Assembly (NCBI RefSeq): GCF_048595755.1
Contig: NZ_CP184360.1
Span: 682,001 to 746,000 of the forward strand
Origin: Luteococcus sp048595755
GTDB lineage: Bacteria > Actinomycetota > Actinomycetes > Propionibacteriales > Propionibacteriaceae
Direction of reading: 5' to 3'
Length of the DNA stretch: 64,000 nt
The position numbers and the translations under genes are program-made. Position 1 is the stretch's first letter, and each line of letters opens with the position of its first letter. Shown here piece by piece: positions 10,801 to 18,081 of this stretch. The notes below the pieces were generated by a model. That model was given only the letters and a program-made list of their open reading frames with translations, did not search any database and had not been told where the DNA came from.

Positions 10801-11057
10801 TTGCAGTCCTTGCGGACCGGACAGGTGCAGGTGTTGCTGGCACGCGTGCCGTCCCAGGTGACCAGCACGTAGTACGGGGAATGGCCGCTGCCCCGCACCA
10901 AGGCGGAGACGGCCCCTTCGCTCGCCACCGTGACGCGCTCAACTCGATGCTGTTTGGCGTAGTCAGAGCCGCGAAAGAAGGTTGGGGCACCGAAACTTTC
11001 GACGAGTTCCTCGTCGGAGACTTCCTGCACCCAGACGGGGTACTGCTTTGCGGCCAT
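7848..11057 (-). CDS. SWIM zinc-finger SNF2/DEAD-like helicase
   Basis: The roughly 1069-residue cytosolic ATPase has a SWIM zinc finger near residues 55-95 (C77, C79, C85, H87 in CTCPVRKDCKHG). A long bacterial linker region follows, then a C-terminal SNF2 motor. Motor motifs seen are GGILADDMGLGKT (Walker A, about residue 625), LLDEAQ (motif II), and in the second RecA lobe LISLKAGGFGLTLTEADYV and DPWWNPAAEAQAVDRAHRIG. Bacterial members of this family are double-stranded DNA translocases of poorly known role, sometimes linked to repair or RNA polymerase recycling. I chose the ATG at 11057; an in-frame GTG at 11105 adds 16 unconserved residues. The gene stands alone. Confidence 0.92.
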   Translation of the reverse strand: MAAKQYPVWVQEVSDEELVESFGAPTFFRGSDYAKQHRVERVTVASEGAVSALVRGSGHSPYYVLVTWDGTRASNTCTCPVRKDCKHGAALVLHLRAASQRALAPQWQRELLRVVGGDEAQEGGTALGIQYTLLLHDVEIRPVYWGTRNVWARGQLTWDRIGSPPATGRTSSYNRAHTRALERIHTAVVEARRTRWGYSTTRPGHLLLSELGHEGWRLLQEARQVGIELVPAKESKAVTFRGAELELGARLTPDEAGGLRLERQLLLDGEPVRPLNLLGVPPHGALLPDASGSRIVVGFREPLDEHAQALAQLPAVEVPAEDVGEFALDYLPRLRRVAPVRHPDELELPTAQPPKLLVQLSETLAATGVAATLSVGFRYAFSGDADTSIDVTSRTGRTFAARDAAAEQGFQPLVRQLLGTGHASSLPVQQELVGKPLLELWQRLGELEERDDVVVEVWQDAPDYQELEEAPQISLEVDDNPGRDWFDLEVQVSVGQTRIPLPELLRALSAGDDHLVLDNGEWFALEHPELDRLRELLAEARLLTDPEGDGSLLRLRPEHVGWWEELVELGVVARDNQAWTRIASRLLAAEGAPEIDAPANLDADLRGYQLTGLRWMDFLRSVGLGGILADDMGLGKTLQALALVCSLQERGLLHGPVLVVAPSSVVGAWAEQAERFAPTLKVAALTQTVRKRGVSVAEAIQGMDVVLTSYAVARLDVEEFEQVGWQLMLLDEAQFVKNRQSRTYQAMRRIPAGVRFALSGTPLENNLMDLWSMLSLTTPGLFPDPREFTEHYRKPIEEGDDEADERLAQLLRRIRPVLLRRTKELVAPELPPRQEQVVPVELNDAHRRVYDRQLNRERQRVMGLVDDLQKNRITILRSLTVLRQLSLAAGLVGEEHQQIASSKIDVLMELMADVVAGGHRALVFSQFTGFLTMVRERMTAEGVQTVYLDGRTRDRQARVDEFRQGDAPAFLISLKAGGFGLTLTEADYVFVLDPWWNPAAEAQAVDRAHRIGQDKPVMVYRLVASGTIEAKVLALQERKRDLFNQVVDSGDGAVAGALSADDIRGLLDM

Positions 11058-11112
11058 AGGTTCGACTCTGCGCCGAGTTGGCGCCGGACGCAAACCGGGC
11101 CCCACCTGGTCA

Positions 11113-11204
11113 ACTCCGCAAACCGTCCACGCACGGCGCTGGCCGTGAGCGCAGCACGCGGGGACCGTGCACCCGCACCGCGACGCGAGGCGGTTCTGCG
11201 GAGT
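11113..11204. repeat. 92-bp inverted-arm repeat, copy A
   Basis: It begins ACTCCGCAAACCGTCCACGC and ends with CGGTTCTGCGGAGT, whose complement is ACTCCGCAGAACCG. The centre is unlike the other copies. It lies upstream of the helicase gene, before the IS110 element. Confidence 0.8.
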
Positions 11205-11330
11205 TCGGGGCCGACGAGGCGCCGCCCGGGAGGCGAACGTGCCGCTTGCAGGTGGGTGAGCGCGGCACTTGGACTCAGCGCCGGAACGCGGGGCGCCGTC
11301 CCACCCCCTCCCGGCCTAGGCTGGCCTCAG

Positions 11331-11555
11331 TGTCAGGGTGATGGCACCGCGACGTGTCGCGGTGGTTGGATCCTGATCACCAGTCGTCTGACTCGTAGGC
11401 TGCTTGCCTTCGTGGCGTTCATGTGTTTTGTCGGCGGCTGGTGTGACGGACCGGCCGGCGTGACTTGATAGGAGCGTGGCATCGCCCCCACCGAGATGTG
11501 TCCGCCGACCGGCCCAGCCGTCCCTGCACTGATCAGGTGAAAGGAGGCAACCACC
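11331..11555 (+). ncRNA. Candidate bridge (seek) RNA of the IS110 element
   Basis: IS110-family transposases use a noncoding RNA encoded in the element's noncoding end. This stretch is the only noncoding part long enough. It holds a perfect hairpin (CACCGCGAC / GTCGCGGTG, 11344-11363). It also contains CTTGATAGGAG (11464-11474), which resembles CTTGACATAGGAG at the element's right end (12622-12634), as expected of a donor-recognising loop. The RNA role is inferred from the family; the exact ends are unknown. Confidence 0.45.
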
Positions 11556-12626
11556 ATGGTTGTCGTTGGAGCCGATGTTCACAAGCAGACACACACCTTC
11601 GTCGCCATCGACCACGCGGGCCGTAAGCTCGGCCAACTCACGGTCACAGCGACCACATCCGGCCATCACAAGGCCCTCTTCTGGGCCCGACGCGAGTTCG
11701 GCCCTGATCTGGAATGGGCCATCGAGGACTGCCGGCACCTGTCAGCCCGCCTCGAGATTGACCTGCTCGCCGCTGGGCAGGTGGTGGTGCGGGTCCCGCC
11801 GAAGATGATGGCCCAGGCCCGCAAGATCGCCCGCACCCGCGGCAAGTCCGACCCGATCGACGCGCTCGCGGTCGCGCGGGCCGCGCTGACCGACCCCGAC
11901 CTGCCTCGTGCCCAGCACGACGAGCAGGCCCGCGAATTGAAGCTGTTGGTCGATCGGCGTGACACGTTGGTCAAGCAGCGCACTGCCACCATCAACAGCC
12001 TGCTGTGGCGCGTCCACGAACTCGACCCCGAACACGACGTGAAGCCCCGCAGCCTGGACCGGGTTGCGCACCACAATGCGCTACGCGCGTGGTTGGAGTC
12101 CTTGCCGGGCGGCATCGTCGTCGACCTGGCCCTCGACGAGCTGGCCGACGTCATCACCCTCACCGGAAGAATCAAGACCTTCGAACGTCGCATCAGCATC
12201 CTGGTGCGGCAGCGGGCGCCGCAACTGGTGGCATTGCCGGGCTGCGCGGAGCTGACCGCTGCGAAGCTGGTCGGTGAGATCGGCGGGATCGAACGGTTCA
12301 CGCACGAGGCCCAACTGGCCCGCCACGCCGGAATCGCGCCGATCCCGGTCTGGTCTGGCCGCACCGAAGGGCGAGTCCGCATGACCCGCTCAGGCAATCA
12401 ACAGATCAACTGCGCGATCCACCGCATCGCCGTCACGCAGACCCGGCTCAAGGATTCTCTGGGCAAAACGTTCTACGACAAGAAACTGGCCGAGGGGAAG
12501 TCCAAGCGTGAAGCACTGCGCTGCCTGAAACGCCACCTCGTGCGCATCGTGTTCACCACCCTGAAGAACCCACCCCAGACCACCACCCCAGCCGCCCCCA
12601 GGACTTGCATCCCACTAGCCGCTTGA
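11556..12626 (+). CDS. IS110-family transposase
   Basis: The 356-residue recombinase has an N-terminal RuvC-like DEDD domain (GADVHKQTHTFVAIDH with the first Asp, IEDC near residue 54, and KSDPIDALAVARAAL near 102) and a C-terminal Transposase_20 domain (LPGCAELTAAKLVGEIG, then SGRTEGRVRMTRSGNQQIN holding the serine region). Length is normal and no frameshift is visible, so the enzyme may be active. Translation starts at an ATG 8 nt after AAAGGAGG. The stop codon overlaps the TTGACA at the right end. The only copy in the window. Confidence 0.95.
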   Translation: MVVVGADVHKQTHTFVAIDHAGRKLGQLTVTATTSGHHKALFWARREFGPDLEWAIEDCRHLSARLEIDLLAAGQVVVRVPPKMMAQARKIARTRGKSDPIDALAVARAALTDPDLPRAQHDEQARELKLLVDRRDTLVKQRTATINSLLWRVHELDPEHDVKPRSLDRVAHHNALRAWLESLPGGIVVDLALDELADVITLTGRIKTFERRISILVRQRAPQLVALPGCAELTAAKLVGEIGGIERFTHEAQLARHAGIAPIPVWSGRTEGRVRMTRSGNQQINCAIHRIAVTQTRLKDSLGKTFYDKKLAEGKSKREALRCLKRHLVRIVFTTLKNPPQTTTPAAPRTCIPLAA

Positions 12627-12640
12627 CATAGGAGAAACAC

Positions 12641-13882
12641 ATGTTCGTACTGGTGGCTCTGGGTTCGCGGGGCGACGTACAACCGATGGCCTCCCTTGCC
12701 AATGCCCTGACCAGCAGCGGCCATGAGGCGAGCATCGTCGCGCTTGCCGACTACGAGTCGCTGGCCGCACGCCTTGCCCCCGCGGCGCATTTCGTCCCCG
12801 TGCCGGCGACCATCGACGACGCGCTCGACCGTTCTCGATTCCAGGACCTGCTGGCACAGTTCATGCCCGGGCAATACCTGCTGCTGAAACAGTGGGTCTC
12901 CCAGCTGGCCGAGTCCTTCGCCGCGGCATTGCTCGCCACGGTGGGGCCGGCCGACACCGTGGTGACCGGTGCCCTGACCCGCGGCGCTACGATGGCCTGC
13001 GTCGCAGGGCTCGGCTGCAAACTCGCCACGATGGTCTACACGGGCCAGCTGCCCACGCTGCGCCGGGAGAGCTTCATCGCACCGCAGTACTTCACGGGCT
13101 GGGAGCCCTATGACCGCTGGGGAGCACGGCTCAGCTGGGAGTTGTCCACGTCACTGGGCAATGCGCTCACCACCGCGGTTCGACGCCGGTTGGGCCTGCC
13201 ACACAAGGGCTTTCGCGCCCTCACCCGGCTGGCCGACGAGCACCCCATCATCCTGGCCGCCAGTCCGCTGTTGATCCCGACCGCACCCGACTGGCCGGCC
13301 ACGACGCGCCAGACCGGTTACCTGCCTCCGCCGGCCATGCCCTTCGACCTCGCCCCAGAACTGCGGGACTTCCTGCGACGCAGACCCGTCTTCATCGGAT
13401 TCGGCAGCTTCACCCAGTTCACGATGGAACGCGACACCGAGGCGATCCTCGCGGCGGCCGAGAGCACCGGCAGGCCGGTCCTGACCCTCGCCCGCCCCGG
13501 CCTGGCTGCCGGCCCCGTCACGCGCGAGGTCTTCGCGATCGACCATGCCCCCTTCGACCGGCTCTTCACCGAGGTGGCCGCCACCATCCACCATGGCGGC
13601 GCGGGCACCAGCCATGAGGCCATCCGCAGCGGACGCCCCACCGCGGTGATCCCCTTCGGCGTCGACCAACCCCTGCATGCGCAGCGACTCCATGCCCTGG
13701 GCTTGGGGCCCTCCCCGGGAAGGCTCGGCCGTCATGGCCTGGAACCAGGGGAGCTGGCGCGGCTGATCGACGCGTTGACGGGGCCGGAATCGGATCGCTA
13801 CGCAGAACGGGCCCACCGCATCAGTCGGATGGCTCGGGCCGAGCGGGGCCTCGAGCAGACACTTCGCGTACTGACCCACTGA
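12641..13882 (+). CDS. GT1-family (UGT-like) glycosyltransferase
   Basis: The 413-residue cytosolic enzyme has the GT-B fold plan of macrolide- and sterol-type glycosyltransferases. The N-terminal acceptor domain starts FVLVALGSRGDVQPMASLAN. The C-terminal nucleotide-sugar domain contains FIGFGSF, the signature HHGGAGTSHEAIRSGRP (about residues 320-336) and PFGVDQPLHAQRL. It probably transfers a sugar from a UDP- or TDP-donor to a lipid or small hydrophobic acceptor; the acceptor is unknown. The IS110 element ends immediately upstream, and the Shine-Dalgarno TAGGAG 6 nt before the ATG appears to belong to the IS end. The native promoter box was probably separated from this gene by the insertion. 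Confidence 0.88.
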   Translation: MFVLVALGSRGDVQPMASLANALTSSGHEASIVALADYESLAARLAPAAHFVPVPATIDDALDRSRFQDLLAQFMPGQYLLLKQWVSQLAESFAAALLATVGPADTVVTGALTRGATMACVAGLGCKLATMVYTGQLPTLRRESFIAPQYFTGWEPYDRWGARLSWELSTSLGNALTTAVRRRLGLPHKGFRALTRLADEHPIILAASPLLIPTAPDWPATTRQTGYLPPPAMPFDLAPELRDFLRRRPVFIGFGSFTQFTMERDTEAILAAAESTGRPVLTLARPGLAAGPVTREVFAIDHAPFDRLFTEVAATIHHGGAGTSHEAIRSGRPTAVIPFGVDQPLHAQRLHALGLGPSPGRLGRHGLEPGELARLIDALTGPESDRYAERAHRISRMARAERGLEQTLRVLTH

Positions 13883-13920
13883 CCCGTCCGCCGCCACTGA
13901 CCGTTCGTCGTGGTGCGGGT

Positions 13921-14769
13921 TCACCAACGCAACTGGTACAGGCCGACGGGAGCATCCTGCGTGGCGTACTGCACATGGCTTCCCGGCTCCAGTGGGACTT
14001 CCTCGACCGGTGCCGTGTGCTCGGGCTGGTAGTCGCGCGTGACCGCATCCGGTGCACGGCCCTTGAAGGTGACGTCCAGACTGAACAGGTTGACCGGGCC
14101 GGGCAGCACGCAAGGGATCGAACGGATCGGGCCGGGCGTCGAGATCCGGAAGGTCATCTGGTTCACGATCAGTTGGCCGGCACGAGTGGTGCTGGAACGG
14201 CGCGACGAGACGTGCACCAGGTCATGCCGGTCATCGATCCTGACGGGATCGGAGACCTGGTGGCGGTCCTGGCCGTCCAGCACCTCGGTGGTCGCGCCGG
14301 CGGGCACCAGCATCAAGAGGCTGGGATCATGCCGGAAGGCGCCCAACGGCTGGGCCACAAGGTGGATGCTGCGTTCCATCACGCTGAGGTTGGAGCGCAG
14401 GACGGTGGAAACGTGCAGCACCGGCACCTCGAACTGCTGCTGCGTCATGGAGCGCACATCGGCCAGCCGAGCCCGTTCTGGATGACCACGGGGGATGGCC
14501 ACCAGCGGATCCCATACGCGGCCCGCTTGCCTGTTGGCCTCGTGCACCATGGTCAGCGGGACCGAGGGCAACAGACGCTCGAGGGCACGAAGGACGGTCA
14601 GGTCGCTCCTGGGCGAGGGGGTCTCGCGTCCTTCCGCCCAGGCCTGCAGCGTGGAGGGAGAGATCCGGGCCCCGCGGACCATCAACTGGGCACTCAGCTG
14701 TTCCAGGCTGAGCCCCGACTCGTCGACGGCCCGGCTGAACCGCTGGGCGAATGACTGTTCGTCGGCCAT
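13921..14769 (-). CDS. XRE-like domain protein, second of a tandem paralogue pair
   Basis: The 282-residue protein starts with a helix-turn-helix-like segment (SGLSLEQLSAQL, then ISPSTLQAWAEGRETPSPRS, about residues 18-55). A roughly 200-residue domain with predicted beta content follows, ending YQLRW. It is homologous in layout to the gene just upstream: both have an HTH start, a middle that mentions a leucine-rich helix and an aromatic C-terminus. The start codon lies 1 nt after the upstream stop, so the two are translationally coupled. Role unknown; a heteromeric sensor-regulator pair is one possibility (inference). Confidence 0.7.
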   Translation of the reverse strand: MADEQSFAQRFSRAVDESGLSLEQLSAQLMVRGARISPSTLQAWAEGRETPSPRSDLTVLRALERLLPSVPLTMVHEANRQAGRVWDPLVAIPRGHPERARLADVRSMTQQQFEVPVLHVSTVLRSNLSVMERSIHLVAQPLGAFRHDPSLLMLVPAGATTEVLDGQDRHQVSDPVRIDDRHDLVHVSSRRSSTTRAGQLIVNQMTFRISTPGPIRSIPCVLPGPVNLFSLDVTFKGRAPDAVTRDYQPEHTAPVEEVPLEPGSHVQYATQDAPVGLYQLRW

Positions 14770-14770
14770 G

Positions 14771-15652
14771 TCAGAACACCCAGCTCACGTTGTGGAATCC
14801 GCGCGCCGGATCGCGCAGCGCGCGCTGCACCTGCCGCTGTGGGCGCACCGTCTGACGCACGCCCTCACCGTCGCCCTCCCAGGGGGCCCCGTCCGGGCTG
14901 AAGTCGAAGTAGATGCTCTGGGGCAGGTCACCCTCGAAGTCCACCACCACGGCCCAGTAGGAGAGCCCGTCGCGGACCAATCTGGTGAGCCCGTCGGAAT
15001 CGGGCTGCCTGCTGTAACCCCAGTCGAAGGAATAGTCGAACATGTGCAACTCGCCCTTGCGCAGCGGCCGCGGCAGGGCGATGTTGGCACAGAACAGGCC
15101 CTCGTCGTCCAGCTGAACCACGTCCCTGAGGACGCACCCATTGTGCGTCCTGATCCGGGGTGGCGGGTCGGTGAGGAACCTCATCCGCATGCTCACCGGA
15201 ACCGATTCGAGCCCGTCGACCGTGGCGCGCACCATGTGCTTGCTCCGCTCGAACTGTCCCCGGTGATCGGCTCGGACACGGACGTGGTCCTGGACGAAGA
15301 CGTACTCGAAGTCCTCCAGCGATGGCAGGCCCATCACCTCCAGGGCCCGCTGCACCTGTTCCTGCTCGGCGGCCTCACGCACCTGGTCCCACCGGCTGAT
15401 GCTGTCCTTGGGCAGCAGCGACGACAGGTGGCCCGGCCCCAAGGCCAGGATCTCCTCCATGAGCTGCAGGGTGCGCAGCGAACTCTGCTGGGCAGGCAGG
15501 GCCTCGCCCCTGCGCCAGTAGTCAAGGGTGGCTTGATCGATGTTCGCACCGCGTCCGGCCAGCTGCGACTGGAGGGAACGCAGGCTGGTGCGGGTGTCCT
15601 TCATGGCTCGCGACAGTGCATTGGCAAAGTTGCGGCGTTCGTCGTGGCCCAC
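14771..15652 (-). CDS. XRE-like domain protein, first of a tandem paralogue pair
   Basis: The 293-residue protein has an N-terminal HTH-like segment (SLRSLQSQLAGRGANIDQAT, then LDYWRRGEALP, about residues 22-54). A long C-terminal region of unknown fold ends in FHNVSWVF. I do not recognise the C-terminal family. The GTG start at 15652 has a strong GGAGGAG 6 nt upstream, directly joined to a run of ten G (on the coding strand). A palindrome GGACATTTGTCC sits upstream next to a -10-like CATAAT. This suggests autoregulation and possibly length-variable expression. Confidence 0.72.
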   Translation of the reverse strand: MGHDERRNFANALSRAMKDTRTSLRSLQSQLAGRGANIDQATLDYWRRGEALPAQQSSLRTLQLMEEILALGPGHLSSLLPKDSISRWDQVREAAEQEQVQRALEVMGLPSLEDFEYVFVQDHVRVRADHRGQFERSKHMVRATVDGLESVPVSMRMRFLTDPPPRIRTHNGCVLRDVVQLDDEGLFCANIALPRPLRKGELHMFDYSFDWGYSRQPDSDGLTRLVRDGLSYWAVVVDFEGDLPQSIYFDFSPDGAPWEGDGEGVRQTVRPQRQVQRALRDPARGFHNVSWVF

Positions 15653-15698
15653 GTCGATCTCCTCCCCCCCCCCGATTCATTATGCCGGACATTTGTCC
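15653..15698 (-). promoter_or_regulatory. Promoter/operator region of the XRE pair with a G10 tract
   Basis: On the minus strand, in order: the palindrome GGACAAATGTCC (15687-15698), a -10-like CATAAT (15679-15684), a run of ten G (15664-15673), the Shine-Dalgarno GGAGGAG, and the GTG at 15652. The palindrome overlaps the likely promoter spacer and would suit a dimeric HTH repressor. The tract is the longest homopolymer I noticed in the window. Confidence 0.5.
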
Positions 15699-15734
15699 AG
15701 CGACTGAGGTTCGACCATCCGAAGCCCCTGCCGG

Positions 15735-16520
15735 TCACTTCCCCCGCATCACCGAAGGACGCTTCTCCATGAAGGCGGTCACGGCCTCTCGGGCATCTTG
15801 GGATGCGGCACAGACCCGGATGTTCTCCGCCTCGAAACCCAGGCTCTCAGCCACACTCACCCCTACCAACCGCGCGAAGTTGTGGCGCATTCCCACGTAG
15901 GCCAAGGTGGGCCCGGATGCCAGCTGGTGGACGACCTCCTCCGCCCTGGCGCGCAACAGGTCATCGTCCACGACGACGTCCAGCAGACCCGCCTGCCGGC
16001 CCTGCTCGGCGTCCAGCAACTCATTGAGCATGCAGAAGCGCCGAGCCGCTGCCGGCCCCATCCGCGACGCGAAACCGATCGTCGAGCCGCCCGCATTCGA
16101 GATGCCCAGACCGGGGAAGGCCGGCCGCAGCCGCGTGGAAGCGCCCGCCACCACCACGTCGGCCAACGACACCATTCCCAGCGCCCCTCCGACACACCAG
16201 CCCTGTACCTGGGCCACCACCGGGACCGGCAGCGACCACAACTGTTCCAAGGCCGGGTTGAAGGCCTCGAAGAGCTCGGGCAGGGCCTCGTCCAACTGGT
16301 CGATCGCGGCATGGAAGGGGCGCAGGTCGCCACCTTGGGAGAAGTCCTTGCCCTCGGCCCACAGCCACACCACGCGCACCTCGTCGGCCTGCGCGATGAC
16401 CTCCACCGCGCGGGCCAGGTCTTGGGCAAACCCGATGTCGACCCGATTGCCCGAATCCGGGGCGCACAGCACGAGCTGCGCCACCGCCTGCTCGATCTCC
16501 ACCCGCACCTGCTGCGGCAT
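15735..16520 (-). CDS. Enoyl-CoA hydratase/isomerase (crotonase) family protein
   Basis: The roughly 261-residue protein shows both oxyanion-hole segments of the crotonase fold: GKDFSQGGDLRPF and VQGWCVGGALGMVSLADVVV, then LRPAFPGLGISNAGG. The two catalytic glutamates of true enoyl-CoA hydratases are not present at the expected places: the GGxCE position reads GGALG, and the second Glu region reads PAFPGLG. A hydratase role is therefore doubtful; an isomerase, hydrolase or other crotonase reaction on a CoA ester is more likely. The start is one of two adjacent ATGs (16523 or 16520) after AAGGAGG; 16520 has the better spacing. Confidence 0.82.
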   Translation of the reverse strand: MPQQVRVEIEQAVAQLVLCAPDSGNRVDIGFAQDLARAVEVIAQADEVRVVWLWAEGKDFSQGGDLRPFHAAIDQLDEALPELFEAFNPALEQLWSLPVPVVAQVQGWCVGGALGMVSLADVVVAGASTRLRPAFPGLGISNAGGSTIGFASRMGPAAARRFCMLNELLDAEQGRQAGLLDVVVDDDLLRARAEEVVHQLASGPTLAYVGMRHNFARLVGVSVAESLGFEAENIRVCAASQDAREAVTAFMEKRPSVMRGK

Positions 16521-16718
16521 CATCGCCTCCTTGCGGCCCGTGGCCCACTCGTCGTCACCCCATCCTTGCCAGAAAACGACCGGAAGCACAGCCTCCTCTG
16601 AAGATTCACCGAGTATTGGCCGGGGGCGGGCGGCGAAGACCCCCTGCTGGCCAACAATTGGGCTGCGCCGGGGCGGGAAGACCCGTCAGTGCCCGGCACC
16701 AGAAGCCCAGGAGAGACG

Positions 16719-18023
16719 ATGAAGCGCACGACGACGCTGACTGCGGCCGTGGCCATGCTGTGTGCCGTCGGCTGCGCGGCCGGCGACGACACCAAGAACG
16801 TCGCGGCCCCAGCCAGCCAGACCCAGGCCAGCACCGGTCAGTCCGCCTCCGGCACGCCGAGCCCAACGGGGAAGGAGGGCCCAACGGGGAAGGAGGGGCC
16901 CAGCACCGCGGCGACGGCAGACCAGGGCGCCGCCCCGGGCGGGTCGCAGGGCAAGCCCGGGCTCGCCATCAACGTGCGCGATGGTGCCACCGACGTGCCC
17001 GTCAGCACGCTGCTGAGCGTCACCCCCACCGCGGGCACCATCGATGACGTGCAGATCACCACCACCGCATCGGGCAAGAATGCGGTGACCAGCCTCACGG
17101 CCAAGGCCGACGACCGGGGAGTCTGGACCGCCGACAACAGACTGGACCCCGGCGCCAGCTACACGATCACCGCCACCGGCACCGCCACCGACGGCGAACC
17201 CCTCAGCAGCAAGGCCACCTTCCGCACCGCCACGCTGGAGCGCTCGCAGGAGGTCTTCCCCACCCTGTCGCCGGTGATCAACGGGCCCTACGGCGTGGCG
17301 CAGCCCGTCGTCGTCCAGTTCGACATTCCGGTCAAGAACAAGGCCGAGTTCGAGCGGAACATGCACGTCACCTCCACCCCTGCCCAGGAGGGATCCTGGG
17401 GGTGGATGGACGACAAGACCGCGCACTGGCGCCCCAAGGAACACTGGAAGCCCGGCACCAAGGTGAAGCTCGACGCCCGCCTCAATGGCGTCGATGCGGG
17501 CGGCGGCAACTACGGCCAGCTCAACCGCACGCTGGACCTGACCATCGGCAAGAACCAACAGGGCAAGGTGGACCTGGCCAAGCACACCATCACGTGGATG
17601 CGTGACGGCAAGCAGATCGGCACCTGGCCGATGACCGCCGGCAAGCCCGGCTTCGTCACCCGCTCCGGCACCAAGGTGGTGATGGAGAAGGCGGAGAACA
17701 TCACGATGAACTCCGAGACGACCGGCATCGCCCGCGACTCCTCCGAGGGCTACGAGGTGAAGGCGGCCTATGCGCTGCGCGTCACCCAGTCGGGTGAGTT
17801 CATCCACTCCGCGCCGTGGAATGAAGGCAACTTCGGCGTCCGCAATGCCTCCCACGGTTGCGTCGGCATGAGCAATGAGCAGATGTACGCCCTGTACAGC
17901 AATGCCCAGGTGGGTGATCCCGTCGTGTTCACCGGCAGCGACCGCAAGCTGGAGGTTGGCAATGGTTGGACGGCGTGGGACCTCAGCTGGGAGCAGTGGC
18001 AGGCCAAGTCGGCCCTGAAGTGA
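16719..18023 (+). CDS. Lipoprotein L,D-transpeptidase with Ig-like domains
   Basis: The 434-residue exported lipoprotein has a signal peptide with lipobox AVGC (Cys19). A low-complexity Thr/Ser/Pro/Gly linker with a duplicated PTGKEG follows, then an Ig-like domain (about residues 85-170), a second Ig-like or CAP domain, and a C-terminal YkuD catalytic domain. The active-site motif is SHGCVGM with the nucleophile Cys381, and the upstream His is in IHSAPWN. This is the LdtMt2-type plan of actinobacteria. The enzyme makes 3-3 peptidoglycan cross-links at the outer face of the membrane and is of the carbapenem-sensitive class. The start is the ATG after GGAGAG. Confidence 0.95.
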   Translation: MKRTTTLTAAVAMLCAVGCAAGDDTKNVAAPASQTQASTGQSASGTPSPTGKEGPTGKEGPSTAATADQGAAPGGSQGKPGLAINVRDGATDVPVSTLLSVTPTAGTIDDVQITTTASGKNAVTSLTAKADDRGVWTADNRLDPGASYTITATGTATDGEPLSSKATFRTATLERSQEVFPTLSPVINGPYGVAQPVVVQFDIPVKNKAEFERNMHVTSTPAQEGSWGWMDDKTAHWRPKEHWKPGTKVKLDARLNGVDAGGGNYGQLNRTLDLTIGKNQQGKVDLAKHTITWMRDGKQIGTWPMTAGKPGFVTRSGTKVVMEKAENITMNSETTGIARDSSEGYEVKAAYALRVTQSGEFIHSAPWNEGNFGVRNASHGCVGMSNEQMYALYSNAQVGDPVVFTGSDRKLEVGNGWTAWDLSWEQWQAKSALK

Positions 18024-18081
18024 CCGGTGGCGCCCGCCGCGGACGCAAGGCCAGCGGGCGGGGCGGTGCGAGACTGTGGAC

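Larger units (their letters stand above)
11329..12638 (+). mobile_element. IS110-family insertion sequence
   Basis: The element has one transposase gene, about 225 bp of noncoding left end and almost no right end, which is the usual IS110 plan. IS110 elements make no clear target duplication or inverted ends, so the limits are inferred. The left edge is placed just after a TAGGCT box (11317-11322), and the right edge just before the ATG of the next gene. A TTGACA at 12623-12628 in the right end points outward and could form a junction promoter when the element circularises. Limits are uncertain by about 10 bp on each side. Confidence 0.65.
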
